Of a stretch of DNA of 6,847 nt, positions 1-6,090 are shown piece by piece. The stretch's first letter is position 1. Every line of letters begins with the position of its first letter. A program made the position numbers and the translations under genes. Under the pieces are notes generated by a model. It was given only the letters and a program-made list of their open reading frames with translations. It ran no database searches and was not told where the DNA came from. The stretch is from Verrucomicrobiia bacterium (GTDB taxonomy: Bacteria; Verrucomicrobiota; Verrucomicrobiia; CAIQCK01), in assembly GCA_026417675.1 (NCBI GenBank), contig JAOACV010000136.1, positions 1-6,847 on the forward strand. Direction: 5' to 3'.

Positions 1-1
1 C

Positions 2-454
2 TCTGGCAACTACGGTTGGCCTGGCGAACGATGCCTTGTGGAGGTCCGCCACTTCAACAAGGACGGCAAGATCACCGGCAGGGATTTCCCAACCACCGTC
101 GGGCACGAAGCCCGCACGACGGTCGAGGTAGAGGATGGCGAGGCCGTCGTGCTCGAACGGCTCCCCGCCACCGTCTCGCCCAAGTCCGGCGCGGCCCGGA
201 TTAACGCGGCCCGTTGCGCGCCCGACAGTCTGTCATGGACGATCGAATCGCCCGCTGGAGCGCGCATCCGAGCCTCCCACGGACGCTTCCGAATCGCTCC
301 AAACGCAATCTGTAGGGTCACGCTCGGAGATGCCACCCGTCATGTCAGCGCCGGAAAAGACGGCGCGCTTGTCTTCGACGTGCCGCGTGGCGGGCCGCAC
401 CATGTCATACTGACGATGCCGGCCGGTCGGGCCGTCTCGCCGTCCGGGAAATAG
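2..454 (+). CDS. 3' end of an unrecognised protein gene (5' part outside window)
   Basis: The frame is open from the window edge to a TAG at 452-454, leaving 150 C-terminal residues of a longer protein. An internal GTG at 38 could initiate, but the codons before it (reading SGNYGWPGERCL) continue the same frame without a stop, so I treat the gene as truncated by the window. I do not recognise the family. The visible part has no hydrophobic membrane segment. It alternates short beta-prone stretches (TTVEVEDGEAVVLERL, CRVTLGD, ALVFDVP, HHVILTMP) with Gly/Pro turns, which would suit a C-terminal beta-sandwich domain such as those on secreted carbohydrate-active enzymes; this is inference from composition only. 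The tail is short and polar (AVSPSGK). It converges with the lactate permease gene across a 98-bp gap, so the two are not co-transcribed. Confidence 0.6.
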   Translation, partial: SGNYGWPGERCLVEVRHFNKDGKITGRDFPTTVGHEARTTVEVEDGEAVVLERLPATVSPKSGAARINAARCAPDSLSWTIESPAGARIRASHGRFRIAPNAICRVTLGDATRHVSAGKDGALVFDVPRGGPHHVILTMPAGRAVSPSGK

Positions 455-465
455 CCCGGCAAGAC

Positions 466-499
466 CTCTGTGACAGAGGGAGCCGTTGCCCGCGCGGGC
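466..499. repeat. Two small inverted repeats in the convergent gap (possible weak terminators)
   Basis: CCTCTG at 466-471 and CAGAGG at 475-480 can form a 6-bp stem with a 3-nt loop. A perfect 12-nt palindrome, GCCCGCGCGGGC, follows at 488-499. They lie between the convergent ends of the truncated gene and lctP, where transcription from both sides should stop. Neither has a proper T-run after it on either strand (only TCTT on the minus side), so intrinsic termination is possible but not convincing. Confidence 0.3.
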
Positions 500-552
500 G
501 TTCGACGGGCGCCGCCGAAACCGTGATCCGGAGCCAAGGGAGACGCACTCGC

Positions 553-2175
553 TCAGCGCGGCACGACCCACGGCATGGCGTGGGCGAACAACATCGCGAT
601 CAGGCCGATCACCGCGGTCAGCAACAAGCTGTGCTTGATGGCCCAGCGGAACAGCCGGCTCTCGTCCGAGCGCGGCATGCCGGTGGCCGCGACGGCGACC
701 GCGATGCTCTGAAGCGAGATCATCTTGCCCATCACGCCCGCGGCGGAATTGGTCGCGGCGGTCAGCAACGGATTCAGTCCCAGCCGCTCGGCGGTGATGA
801 CCTGCAGGCTGCCAAACAGCGCGTTGGCCGACGTGTCGCTGCCCGTGACAAACACGCCGAGCCAGCCGAGAAACGCGCTGAAGAACGGAAAAAACCAGCC
901 CGTGGCCGCCAGCGCCAAGCCCAGCGTGGCGGTCATGCCGGAGTAGTTCATCAGGAACGCGAAGCCGAGCACCGACGCAATCGTCAGCGCCGGCAGCGCC
1001 AGTTGCCGCAGCGTCGCGCCGAACACCCGCGCCATCGCGCGCGGCCGCAGGCCGACGCTCAGCCCGCCCAGAATCGCCGCGATCATGCAGGCCGTGCCCG
1101 CCGCGGAGAGCCAGTTGAACTCGAACACCGCCTTCAACGCCGCCGGCGCCTTCACCACCGGCGGCACGCGCTGGACCCGCTCGTGCAGCCCCGGCACGTC
1201 GAACCGCAGCGTCCCGTTGCCCATCCGCTCCTGCAACGGACCGACGCCCCACAGGATGACGAACACCACGATCAGCAAGTAGGGCATCCACGCCTTCAAG
1301 ATCGCGCCGCCGCCATGCGCCGGACGTTGCCGGCCGGCCTCTTCGGGGTGCCGCATATTGTTCGCGGGTTTCCAGAACCGCACCAAGACCACGAAACCCG
1401 CCACCGCCGCAAGCGACGCGAGAATGTCGGTCAGATACGGCCCGATGAAGTTGGCGACGGCAAACTGCACGCCGGCAAAGGCGGCGCTGACCACGAACAC
1501 CGCCGGCAGCACCGCGCGCGTGCCGCGCCAGCCCGCGAACACCATCATCAGGTAGCACGGGATGATCAGCGACAGGATCGGCGAGATGCGCCCCACCATC
1601 GCGCTGACGTGGTCCAGCGGCAGCTCGGTGACCTTGTGCAGCGTGACGATCGGGATGCCGATCGAGCCAAACGCCACCGGCGCGGTGTTGGCCAGCAGGC
1701 AGAGCGCCGCCGCATAGAAGGGATTCACGCCCACGCCGGCCAGCATCGCGCCCGCAATCGCCACCGGCGCGCCAAATCCCGCCGCGCCCTCCACAAACGC
1801 GCCGAACGCAAACGCGATCAGCAGCACGTGCAGCCGCGCGTCATCGGTCAGTCGCGCGATGGAGTCCTTGATCACCTCGAACTGGCCGCTCCCGACCGTG
1901 AGCCGGTAAAGAAAGATCGCCGCCAGCACGATCCAGCAGATGGGGAACAGCCCGAACGCCGCGCCGTAGAGCACCGAAGCCACCGCGACCGTCACCGGCG
2001 TGCCGAACGCCAGGCACGCGACCGCCAGCGCGGCGGCCAGCGCCGCCAGCGCCGATTGCCACGCCGGCAGCCGCCGCACGCCGAGCAGGTAGAACAAGAG
2101 AAGGATCGGCAGCGCCGCCACCGCCGCCGACGCCCAGAGGTTGCCGCCGACGGCGGCATAGTTCTGTTGCCACAA
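553..2175 (-). CDS. lctP: L-lactate permease (LctP/LldP family)
   Basis: Inner-membrane transporter of the LctP family, which takes up lactate (often glycolate too) with protons. The 540 residues are close to the family length of about 550 (E. coli LldP 551). The N-terminus MWQQNY matches the characteristic start of LldP as I recall it. Conserved family segments follow in order: GAFVEGAAGFGAPVAI (125-140), NTAPVAFG (163-170), GWRGT (215-219), NFIGP (242-246), GSDTSANALFGSLQ (445-458) and NSAAGVMGKMISLQS (476-490). The protein is hydrophobic throughout, with many transmembrane segments, and its most polar stretch (271-291) is probably a cytoplasmic loop. The start is TTG at 2175. An in-frame TAA lies 9 nt upstream (2187-2185), and AAGGGG (2186-2181) sits 5 nt before the TTG, so the rare start is well supported. 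No lactate dehydrogenase or lldR-like gene lies beside it in the window; it appears to be a single-gene unit diverging from the membrane-protein gene at 2346. Confidence 0.95.
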   Translation of the reverse strand: MWQQNYAAVGGNLWASAAVAALPILLLFYLLGVRRLPAWQSALAALAAALAVACLAFGTPVTVAVASVLYGAAFGLFPICWIVLAAIFLYRLTVGSGQFEVIKDSIARLTDDARLHVLLIAFAFGAFVEGAAGFGAPVAIAGAMLAGVGVNPFYAAALCLLANTAPVAFGSIGIPIVTLHKVTELPLDHVSAMVGRISPILSLIIPCYLMMVFAGWRGTRAVLPAVFVVSAAFAGVQFAVANFIGPYLTDILASLAAVAGFVVLVRFWKPANNMRHPEEAGRQRPAHGGGAILKAWMPYLLIVVFVILWGVGPLQERMGNGTLRFDVPGLHERVQRVPPVVKAPAALKAVFEFNWLSAAGTACMIAAILGGLSVGLRPRAMARVFGATLRQLALPALTIASVLGFAFLMNYSGMTATLGLALAATGWFFPFFSAFLGWLGVFVTGSDTSANALFGSLQVITAERLGLNPLLTAATNSAAGVMGKMISLQSIAVAVAATGMPRSDESRLFRWAIKHSLLLTAVIGLIAMLFAHAMPWVVPR

Positions 2176-2180
2176 GCCCG

Positions 2181-2186
2181 CCCCTT
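2181..2186 (-). promoter_or_regulatory. Ribosome binding site of lctP
   Basis: On the minus strand AAGGGG lies 5 nt before the TTG start of lctP and decides that start, because an in-frame stop overlaps the same region. The overlapping TATAAG could pass for a -10 box, but transcription from it would begin almost at the start codon and skip this site, so I read it as a ribosome binding site. Confidence 0.6.
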
Positions 2187-2233
2187 ATACCGGTCGGCGG
2201 CCATGCGTTCGACAATTTTCTGATTTCTTCGAT

Positions 2234-2256
2234 GCGGCCGGCCGCCGCGCGGCGGC
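2234..2256. repeat. Overlapping GC-rich palindromes in the divergent lctP / membrane-protein gap
   Basis: A 12-nt palindrome (GCGGCCGGCCGC, 2234-2245) overlaps a perfect 16-nt palindrome (GCCGCCGCGCGGCGGC, 2241-2256). They sit in the 170-bp gap holding the start regions of two diverging genes, where an operator or a leader hairpin for lctP would be expected. No T-run follows on either strand, so a terminator is unlikely. No convincing -35/-10 pair was found for either gene here. Pure G/C palindromes arise easily by chance in DNA of this composition, so a function is inference. Confidence 0.4.
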
Positions 2257-2333
2257 GGGAAATTTGGTTCGGCTGACGCTACGCTATTGCTAACCGCGCG
2301 GACTTGAATCACACTCGCGCGGATTTCCAGCTT

Positions 2334-2337
2334 GGAG
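2334..2337 (+). promoter_or_regulatory. Ribosome binding site of the membrane-protein gene
   Basis: GGAG lies 8 nt before the ATG at 2346. The codon TGA at 2340-2342 is in frame between this site and the ATG, so translation cannot begin further upstream and the start is fixed. Confidence 0.6.
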
Positions 2338-2345
2338 TTTGAACA

Positions 2346-3896
2346 ATGACTGACCACACCGACTTTGGCCCCAATCGCGCCTTGGAAGCCATCCGCCGCC
2401 TCTGTCTGCTCGGCGGCGCGCTGGCCGCCGCGTGGTGCGCCGTGAAACCGACCGACGCGCTGTTCCGGGTGCGCGACGTGGATTTCGCCAAACTCCAGAA
2501 ACAGGACGCCCGGCGGATGCGCTCGGACATCCGGATGATGAGCCGCGTCAGCGGGATGGCGATTGACCCGAACGATCCGACCATCAACACCGCCACGACG
2601 CTGACGCCGGAGCAGTATTTCGCCAGGAAGACCCAAGACCGGTTGATCGAGGTCTCCGGCAACCAGTGGACGGAGTTCTACAACGGGGTGCAGCAGACGC
2701 TGGCCGGGAAATCGAAGACGTTCGCCCGCAACGTCAGCGTCGGTTACGGCTCCTACTTCCTCTATTTCCCAACCGACGCCGCCCCGCTGCATGAACTGAC
2801 GAACCGGCTCGGCGACGCGAAGCCGTTCACCTACGTGGCCGTGCGCGACGGCGGCGGCGTCAAGTATATGGAAGTGCTTTTCCAGCGCCCCCAAAGCGCG
2901 CAGCATGACGCGCCGAACTGGCTGTTCTATCCGCTGCGCGGGCAATCCGGCTGGTGGTTCATCGTCGGGCTGCTGGCCTACGCCGGGATTCCTTGGCATC
3001 GCAAGCGGCCGGAGGAACTGCGTTACAGCACCGCGCGCGCGATGGTCGGTCCCGACATGCTCGGCATGGTCATGGCCGTCTTCTTCGTGACGTTGCCGAT
3101 CCTGGTCATCACCGGCAACGCGGTCGGGTCGGAGCCGTTGGACGTGTTTGGCTTTCGCACGGGCTGGTGGCCGCTGACGCTGGTGATGTGGTTGCTGGCC
3201 TGCGGCGGCTTTGTCACGGTCTTCGTGGCGCTGTGGTATGCGTCCTTCTCCCTCGTGTTGACGCCCGACGGCATCCGTCGGCGCACGCTGTTTGGCGCGG
3301 ACGAGTGCGCGTTCGCCGACATGACGGCCATCGAACCGGCGCGCTGGGCCTGGCCGACTTGGCTGCGGATTGTGGCAATCCTCATCGGTATGCTCAACTG
3401 GCGGCTGCTCGGCGCGGTGTTGATCGGCTCGTCGCAGGAAGCCTACGGCATCGCCATCCGCATGAAGGACGGCCGCACCGTGAAACTCTGGATGACCCAC
3501 CTGCCCGGCTTCGAGCGAATCTTTCACGCCATGCGCAAGGCTGGCGTGCCGCTGGACCCGGAGTTGGCGAAAATCGTTGATGAAGACCTCGCGTCGCCGG
3601 CGCCGGCAGCCCAACCCGGCCGGGGCGGCAAGCTCGCGGCGGCCATTCTGCTCGCGCTGGCTGTCGCCGGCGCGCTGACGTGGCAGTTCTGGCCGGAGAA
3701 GTCGCGTCCGGTGAAGCGCGAACCGACCTATTCCTATGAGGCGCTGGCCCAGTGCCGGGCGTTGTTGAACGAGATGCAAAAGATCGTCAATCGCATGAAA
3801 CAGGTGCCCGGCACGGCGGAGTTCGACGAACTGATGAAACAGCACGAGGCGCTGGAGAAACGCTACGACGCCATCCTACCCACCGAAGAAGACTGA
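2346..3896 (+). CDS. Multi-spanning membrane protein with a probable PH-like domain, function unknown
   Basis: I do not recognise this 516-residue protein as a named family. Its start is fixed by an in-frame TGA one codon upstream and a GGAG ribosome binding site. Hydrophobic segments are near residues 17-33, 202-217, 236-258, 275-303, 338-361 and 429-448. The basic loop 218-226 (HRKRPEELR) puts the part between the second and third segments in the cytoplasm, which makes residues 34-200 a large domain outside the membrane. Residues 301-335 (from SFSLVLTPDGIRRRTLFG to DMTAIEPARW), resumed at 367-385 (YGIAIRMKDGRTVKLWM), resemble the strand pattern of bacterial PH-like domains, interrupted by the hydrophobic stretch 338-361. 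The charged tail 462-508 is probably helical, perhaps a coiled coil. The N-terminal segment could instead be a signal peptide, but I see no clear cleavage site or lipobox. It diverges from lctP and converges with the condensing-enzyme gene, so it is probably transcribed alone. Coding status is secure; function is unknown. Confidence 0.85.
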   Translation: MTDHTDFGPNRALEAIRRLCLLGGALAAAWCAVKPTDALFRVRDVDFAKLQKQDARRMRSDIRMMSRVSGMAIDPNDPTINTATTLTPEQYFARKTQDRLIEVSGNQWTEFYNGVQQTLAGKSKTFARNVSVGYGSYFLYFPTDAAPLHELTNRLGDAKPFTYVAVRDGGGVKYMEVLFQRPQSAQHDAPNWLFYPLRGQSGWWFIVGLLAYAGIPWHRKRPEELRYSTARAMVGPDMLGMVMAVFFVTLPILVITGNAVGSEPLDVFGFRTGWWPLTLVMWLLACGGFVTVFVALWYASFSLVLTPDGIRRRTLFGADECAFADMTAIEPARWAWPTWLRIVAILIGMLNWRLLGAVLIGSSQEAYGIAIRMKDGRTVKLWMTHLPGFERIFHAMRKAGVPLDPELAKIVDEDLASPAPAAQPGRGGKLAAAILLALAVAGALTWQFWPEKSRPVKREPTYSYEALAQCRALLNEMQKIVNRMKQVPGTAEFDELMKQHEALEKRYDAILPTEED

Positions 3897-3952
3897 GCCG
3901 ACCGAAGCCGAGGGACGGATTTTTCCAAGATCGCGCGGCAGCGCAATGCGCC

Positions 3953-4954
3953 TCACATCCTCAACACTGTCGAGGCCCAGACGAAGCCGGAGCCGAAAGC
4001 CACCAGCAGCACGCGGCTGCCGGGGGTGATGCGGCCCTGTTTGCGGGCCTGGTCGAGCGCGACGGGCAGGCAGGCGGAGGCCATGTTGCCGTATTCCTCG
4101 ACGTTGATGAAAACCTTCTTTTTCGGCGCGCCGACTTTTTCCACGACCGCCTCCAGCATCCGCAGGTTGGCTTGATGGGGGATAAGCAGATCAATGTCGC
4201 TCAGTGTGAGGCCGGTGGCATGGAGGGCCTCGAATGCGGCGCCGGACATGCCGGCGACGCCGTTCTCGAAGACCGCTTTGCCGTCCATGCGGAAGTGGAC
4301 CCGCCCGGCGTCAATGTCTTCCTTCGTCACGTGCTCCATGCGGCCCAACGCGCTGCCGGGCGCGGCGGTGTAGAGCGCTTTCGCGCCGCGACCGTCAGCG
4401 TGCAGGCCGATCCAGAGCACGCCGCGGCCGTCGTCGTCACTTGGCCCCATAACGACCGCACCCGCGCCGTCGCCGAGCAGGATGGCGATGTTGCGGCCGT
4501 CGTAGGAGCCGTCAATTCGTTTCGAGAGCACCTCGGAGCAGACAACCAGCGCGCGGCGGGACTGGCCGGTGCGGATGAAGGCGTCGGCCAGCGCCATGCC
4601 ATAAATCAGCCCCGTGCACTGCTGGCGAATCTCGTAGGTGGCGATGCCGGGCAGACCGAGCTTGGCTTGGAGGAAAAACGCGCAGCCGGGGTCGGCGTGG
4701 TCGGGCGTGATGGTGTTGAGGATGAGCAGGTCAATGTCGCTCATCTTCAGTCCCGCGTCGGCCACGGCAGCCTCGCAGGCCGGCACGGCGAGGTCGGAGG
4801 CGCTGACGTTCGCCTCGGCGTGGCGCCGCCGCAGGACGCCGGTGCGTTCGACGATGAACTTGTCGGTCGTGTCCATCATCTTCTCCAAGTCGGCGTTGGT
4901 GACGACCTTCGGCGGCAGATAGTGGCCGGTGCCGAGAATGCGGGAGCGGGTCAT
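3953..4954 (-). CDS. Beta-ketoacyl-ACP synthase III (FabH) family condensing enzyme, PqsD-like
   Basis: Thiolase-fold enzyme of the KAS III family, which loads an acyl group from a CoA thioester onto a cysteine and condenses it with a malonyl thioester. The 333 residues show the full catalytic triad: Cys113 in QQCTG, His260 in PHQANLR and Asn290 in YGNMASA. Other family marks are FIVERTGV near 33-40, GDGAGAVV near 161-168 and the C-terminal GSGFVWAS. From memory, several stretches match Pseudomonas PqsD more closely than E. coli FabH: the FIVERTGV motif, NT(I/L)(T/S)PDH.DP, the QC.GL.YG nucleophile region, EVLSKR.D, TAAPGSA, and GNMASA instead of GNTSAA. A primer substrate other than acetyl-CoA is therefore plausible but unproven. 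The chosen ATG (4954) has GGAG 7 nt upstream. A TTG at 4972 would add six residues (MRRRSS) but lies inside the preceding gene and looks less likely. The ATG follows the stop of the MBL gene by 1 nt, so the two are almost certainly co-transcribed and translationally coupled. A housekeeping FabH remains the alternative. Confidence 0.93.
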   Translation of the reverse strand: MTRSRILGTGHYLPPKVVTNADLEKMMDTTDKFIVERTGVLRRRHAEANVSASDLAVPACEAAVADAGLKMSDIDLLILNTITPDHADPGCAFFLQAKLGLPGIATYEIRQQCTGLIYGMALADAFIRTGQSRRALVVCSEVLSKRIDGSYDGRNIAILLGDGAGAVVMGPSDDDGRGVLWIGLHADGRGAKALYTAAPGSALGRMEHVTKEDIDAGRVHFRMDGKAVFENGVAGMSGAAFEALHATGLTLSDIDLLIPHQANLRMLEAVVEKVGAPKKKVFINVEEYGNMASACLPVALDQARKQGRITPGSRVLLVAFGSGFVWASTVLRM

Positions 4955-4955
4955 G

Positions 4956-5885
4956 CTACTTCTCCGTCGCAATGCCTTCGTGCTTGAGCGAGAGCTTGAT
5001 CAGCAGGCCGCAGTTCTTCTGGAAGAAGTCCAGCGGCATCAGGCCGGCCTGCGCGTGGATTTCCGCGCCGAGCTGAGCGGCCAGTTCTCGGGCGTCTTGG
5101 CCGGCCTTGACAGCGTCAATGATCCGCTTGTGATACGCCTCGGTCGCGGCAATCGCGCCGTCGAAATACTTCCTAACGTCGGCCGCGCCGGTGATGGCGG
5201 CGTTGTGGCTTAGGCAGAGCACTTCCGCGCCGAGCGCGGCGAGCCGGCGCATGGAGTTCAGGTAAGCGCCGTAATCGCTGAAGTAGTTCGGCCACCATGC
5301 CTGCTGTTGTGGCATGTAGTAGCCGGTGACACCGGACACGACGAGGATGCCGCGGCGCGGCTCGTGGAAGCTTAGGATGCAATCGCTGTGACCCGGAGTG
5401 GCGAGCACGTTGAAGCTCGCGTCGCCGACCGTCACGGTGTCGCCCTCTTTCAGCACGCGGTCCACGGCGATCTTCAACTCGGTCAACGCTTCGGGCCGAT
5501 GCTTGTCGCTGATGGCGCCCTTCTGGAGGAGCGCGCCGGTCAACATTTGGTCCACCTTGCAGAAAAAGCCAACCGCCTTCTCGTTGCTCATCGTGGCTGT
5601 GGCGGCCTCGGAGGCGAGCACCTTGACGCCGGGAAACATCCGCCGGAATGCCGGCACGGCCATGACGTGGTCGGGATGGCCGTGGGTGACAACGACCTGC
5701 CGGACGGTGTCCCTGGCGATACCGAGCTGGGCGAGTTGTTCTTCCAGCACGGGCCCGCACGCGCCGACGCCGCCTTCAAACAGCAGCGCTTCGTTCCCGC
5801 TCCTGATGAGATAAAGTGGATACGCGCTCGTGCCCAGCATCAGCAGGCCGTCTGCGAGCGCCACCGGTGGTTGCGTTATGGTCAT
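4956..5885 (-). CDS. Metallo-beta-lactamase-fold hydrolase, PqsE-like (putative thioesterase)
   Basis: A 309-residue cytoplasmic MBL-fold protein with no signal peptide or membrane segment. The metal motif THGHPDH gives His68, His70, Asp72 and His73. His166 (TPGHSD) and His227 (LSHNAAI) supply the later ligands. The acidic bridging ligand expected in a TGD- or SGD-like turn near residue 185 is missing: the sequence reads SGVTGYY, with Gly185 in its place. The N-terminus (LGTSAYPLYLIRSG, LLFEGGV), VKVLASE near 87-93, GHSD at 165-168 and the helical C-terminal part resemble PqsE of Pseudomonas as I remember it; PqsE hydrolyses the thioester made by PqsD. Being first in a unit with a PqsD-like synthase makes a thioesterase role reasonable, but this is inference; a generic glyoxalase-II-like hydrolase is the alternative. 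ATG 5885 is the first start after an in-frame stop (5909-5907). No Shine-Dalgarno sequence precedes it; the bases upstream are an A/C-rich run. The stop TAG (4958-4956) lies 1 nt before the next gene's ATG. Confidence 0.9.
   Translation of the reverse strand: MTITQPPVALADGLLMLGTSAYPLYLIRSGNEALLFEGGVGACGPVLEEQLAQLGIARDTVRQVVVTHGHPDHVMAVPAFRRMFPGVKVLASEAATATMSNEKAVGFFCKVDQMLTGALLQKGAISDKHRPEALTELKIAVDRVLKEGDTVTVGDASFNVLATPGHSDCILSFHEPRRGILVVSGVTGYYMPQQQAWWPNYFSDYGAYLNSMRRLAALGAEVLCLSHNAAITGAADVRKYFDGAIAATEAYHKRIIDAVKAGQDARELAAQLGAEIHAQAGLMPLDFFQKNCGLLIKLSLKHEGIATEK
4962..4965 (-). promoter_or_regulatory. Ribosome binding site of the KAS III gene, inside the end of the MBL gene
   Basis: On the minus strand GGAG lies 7 nt before the ATG at 4954 and within the last codons of the upstream MBL gene. 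This supports the shorter 333-residue start and points to translational coupling, since ribosomes ending on the MBL gene stop right beside it. Confidence 0.6.
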
Positions 5886-5979
5886 GGTCGTTGTTTGTTT
5901 CGAGCATCATTGACCGAATCGGCAGCGCATCGCAAGGCTGCTCTGCACCGCAAAGTCAACCTGAAGGTCGCGCGGGAGC

Positions 5980-6007
5980 TTGACGTCAGAGGGCGGCCCG
6001 TTAGAAT
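5980..6007 (+). promoter_or_regulatory. Sigma70-like promoter for shc, with a TGACGTCA palindrome over the -35 box
   Basis: TTGACG (5980-5985, 5 of 6 to the -35 consensus) and TAGAAT (6002-6007, 5 of 6 to the -10 consensus) are separated by 16 nt, close to the preferred 17. Transcription would start near 6014 and give a leader of roughly 75 nt before the shc ATG. An 8-bp palindrome, TGACGTCA (5981-5988), overlaps the -35 box and could be an operator half-site or chance. On the opposite strand a TTGACT (5959-5954) could be the -35 of the MBL/KAS III unit, placing two -35 boxes back to back, but no good -10 follows it. Confidence 0.5.
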
Positions 6008-6090
6008 CCGCGCGCCATTTCGCAAGAAGCCGGTTCGGAGATCAATTGCGCCGGAGCTGCAGACGGCGACAAACGCGGTAACAAGCGTCA

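Noticed and set aside
233..1558. Minus-strand open frame (441 codons) in another frame of lctP
   Set aside because: Gly/Arg/Ala-rich frame-shifted shadow of lctP that also crosses the convergent gap into the neighbouring gene.
2185..2190. TATAAG on the minus strand as a -10 box for lctP
   Set aside because: The nearest -35-like TTGTCG is 20 nt away, and transcription would start at the start codon itself, removing the AAGGGG ribosome binding site it overlaps.
523..2223. Long plus-strand open frame (566 codons) opposite lctP
   Set aside because: Its product is overloaded with Arg, His, Gln and Asp with no fold-like pattern, as expected of the complement of a GC-rich membrane-protein gene. 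The minus strand gives a full lactate permease with family motifs.
1992..3845. Long minus-strand open frame (617 codons) opposite the membrane-protein gene
   Set aside because: It runs through the start of lctP and across the divergent gap, has low-complexity composition, and the plus-strand gene has a fixed start, a ribosome binding site and clear membrane segments.
3897..3952. Terminator in the 56-bp convergent gap (five T at 3920-3924; GCGC-GGCA-GCGC at 3933-3944)
   Set aside because: The T-run has no stable stem before it on the plus strand, and on the minus strand the only hairpin is a 4-bp stem several bases from any T-run.
4955..4972. TTG at 4972 as the start of the KAS III gene
   Set aside because: It adds only MRRRSS, lies inside the coding end of the MBL gene, and bypasses the GGAG site placed 7 nt before the ATG at 4954.
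3752..4987. Plus-strand open frame (411 codons) opposite the KAS III gene
   Set aside because: It covers the end of the membrane-protein gene, the convergent gap and the complement of a gene with a complete catalytic triad; no motif of its own.
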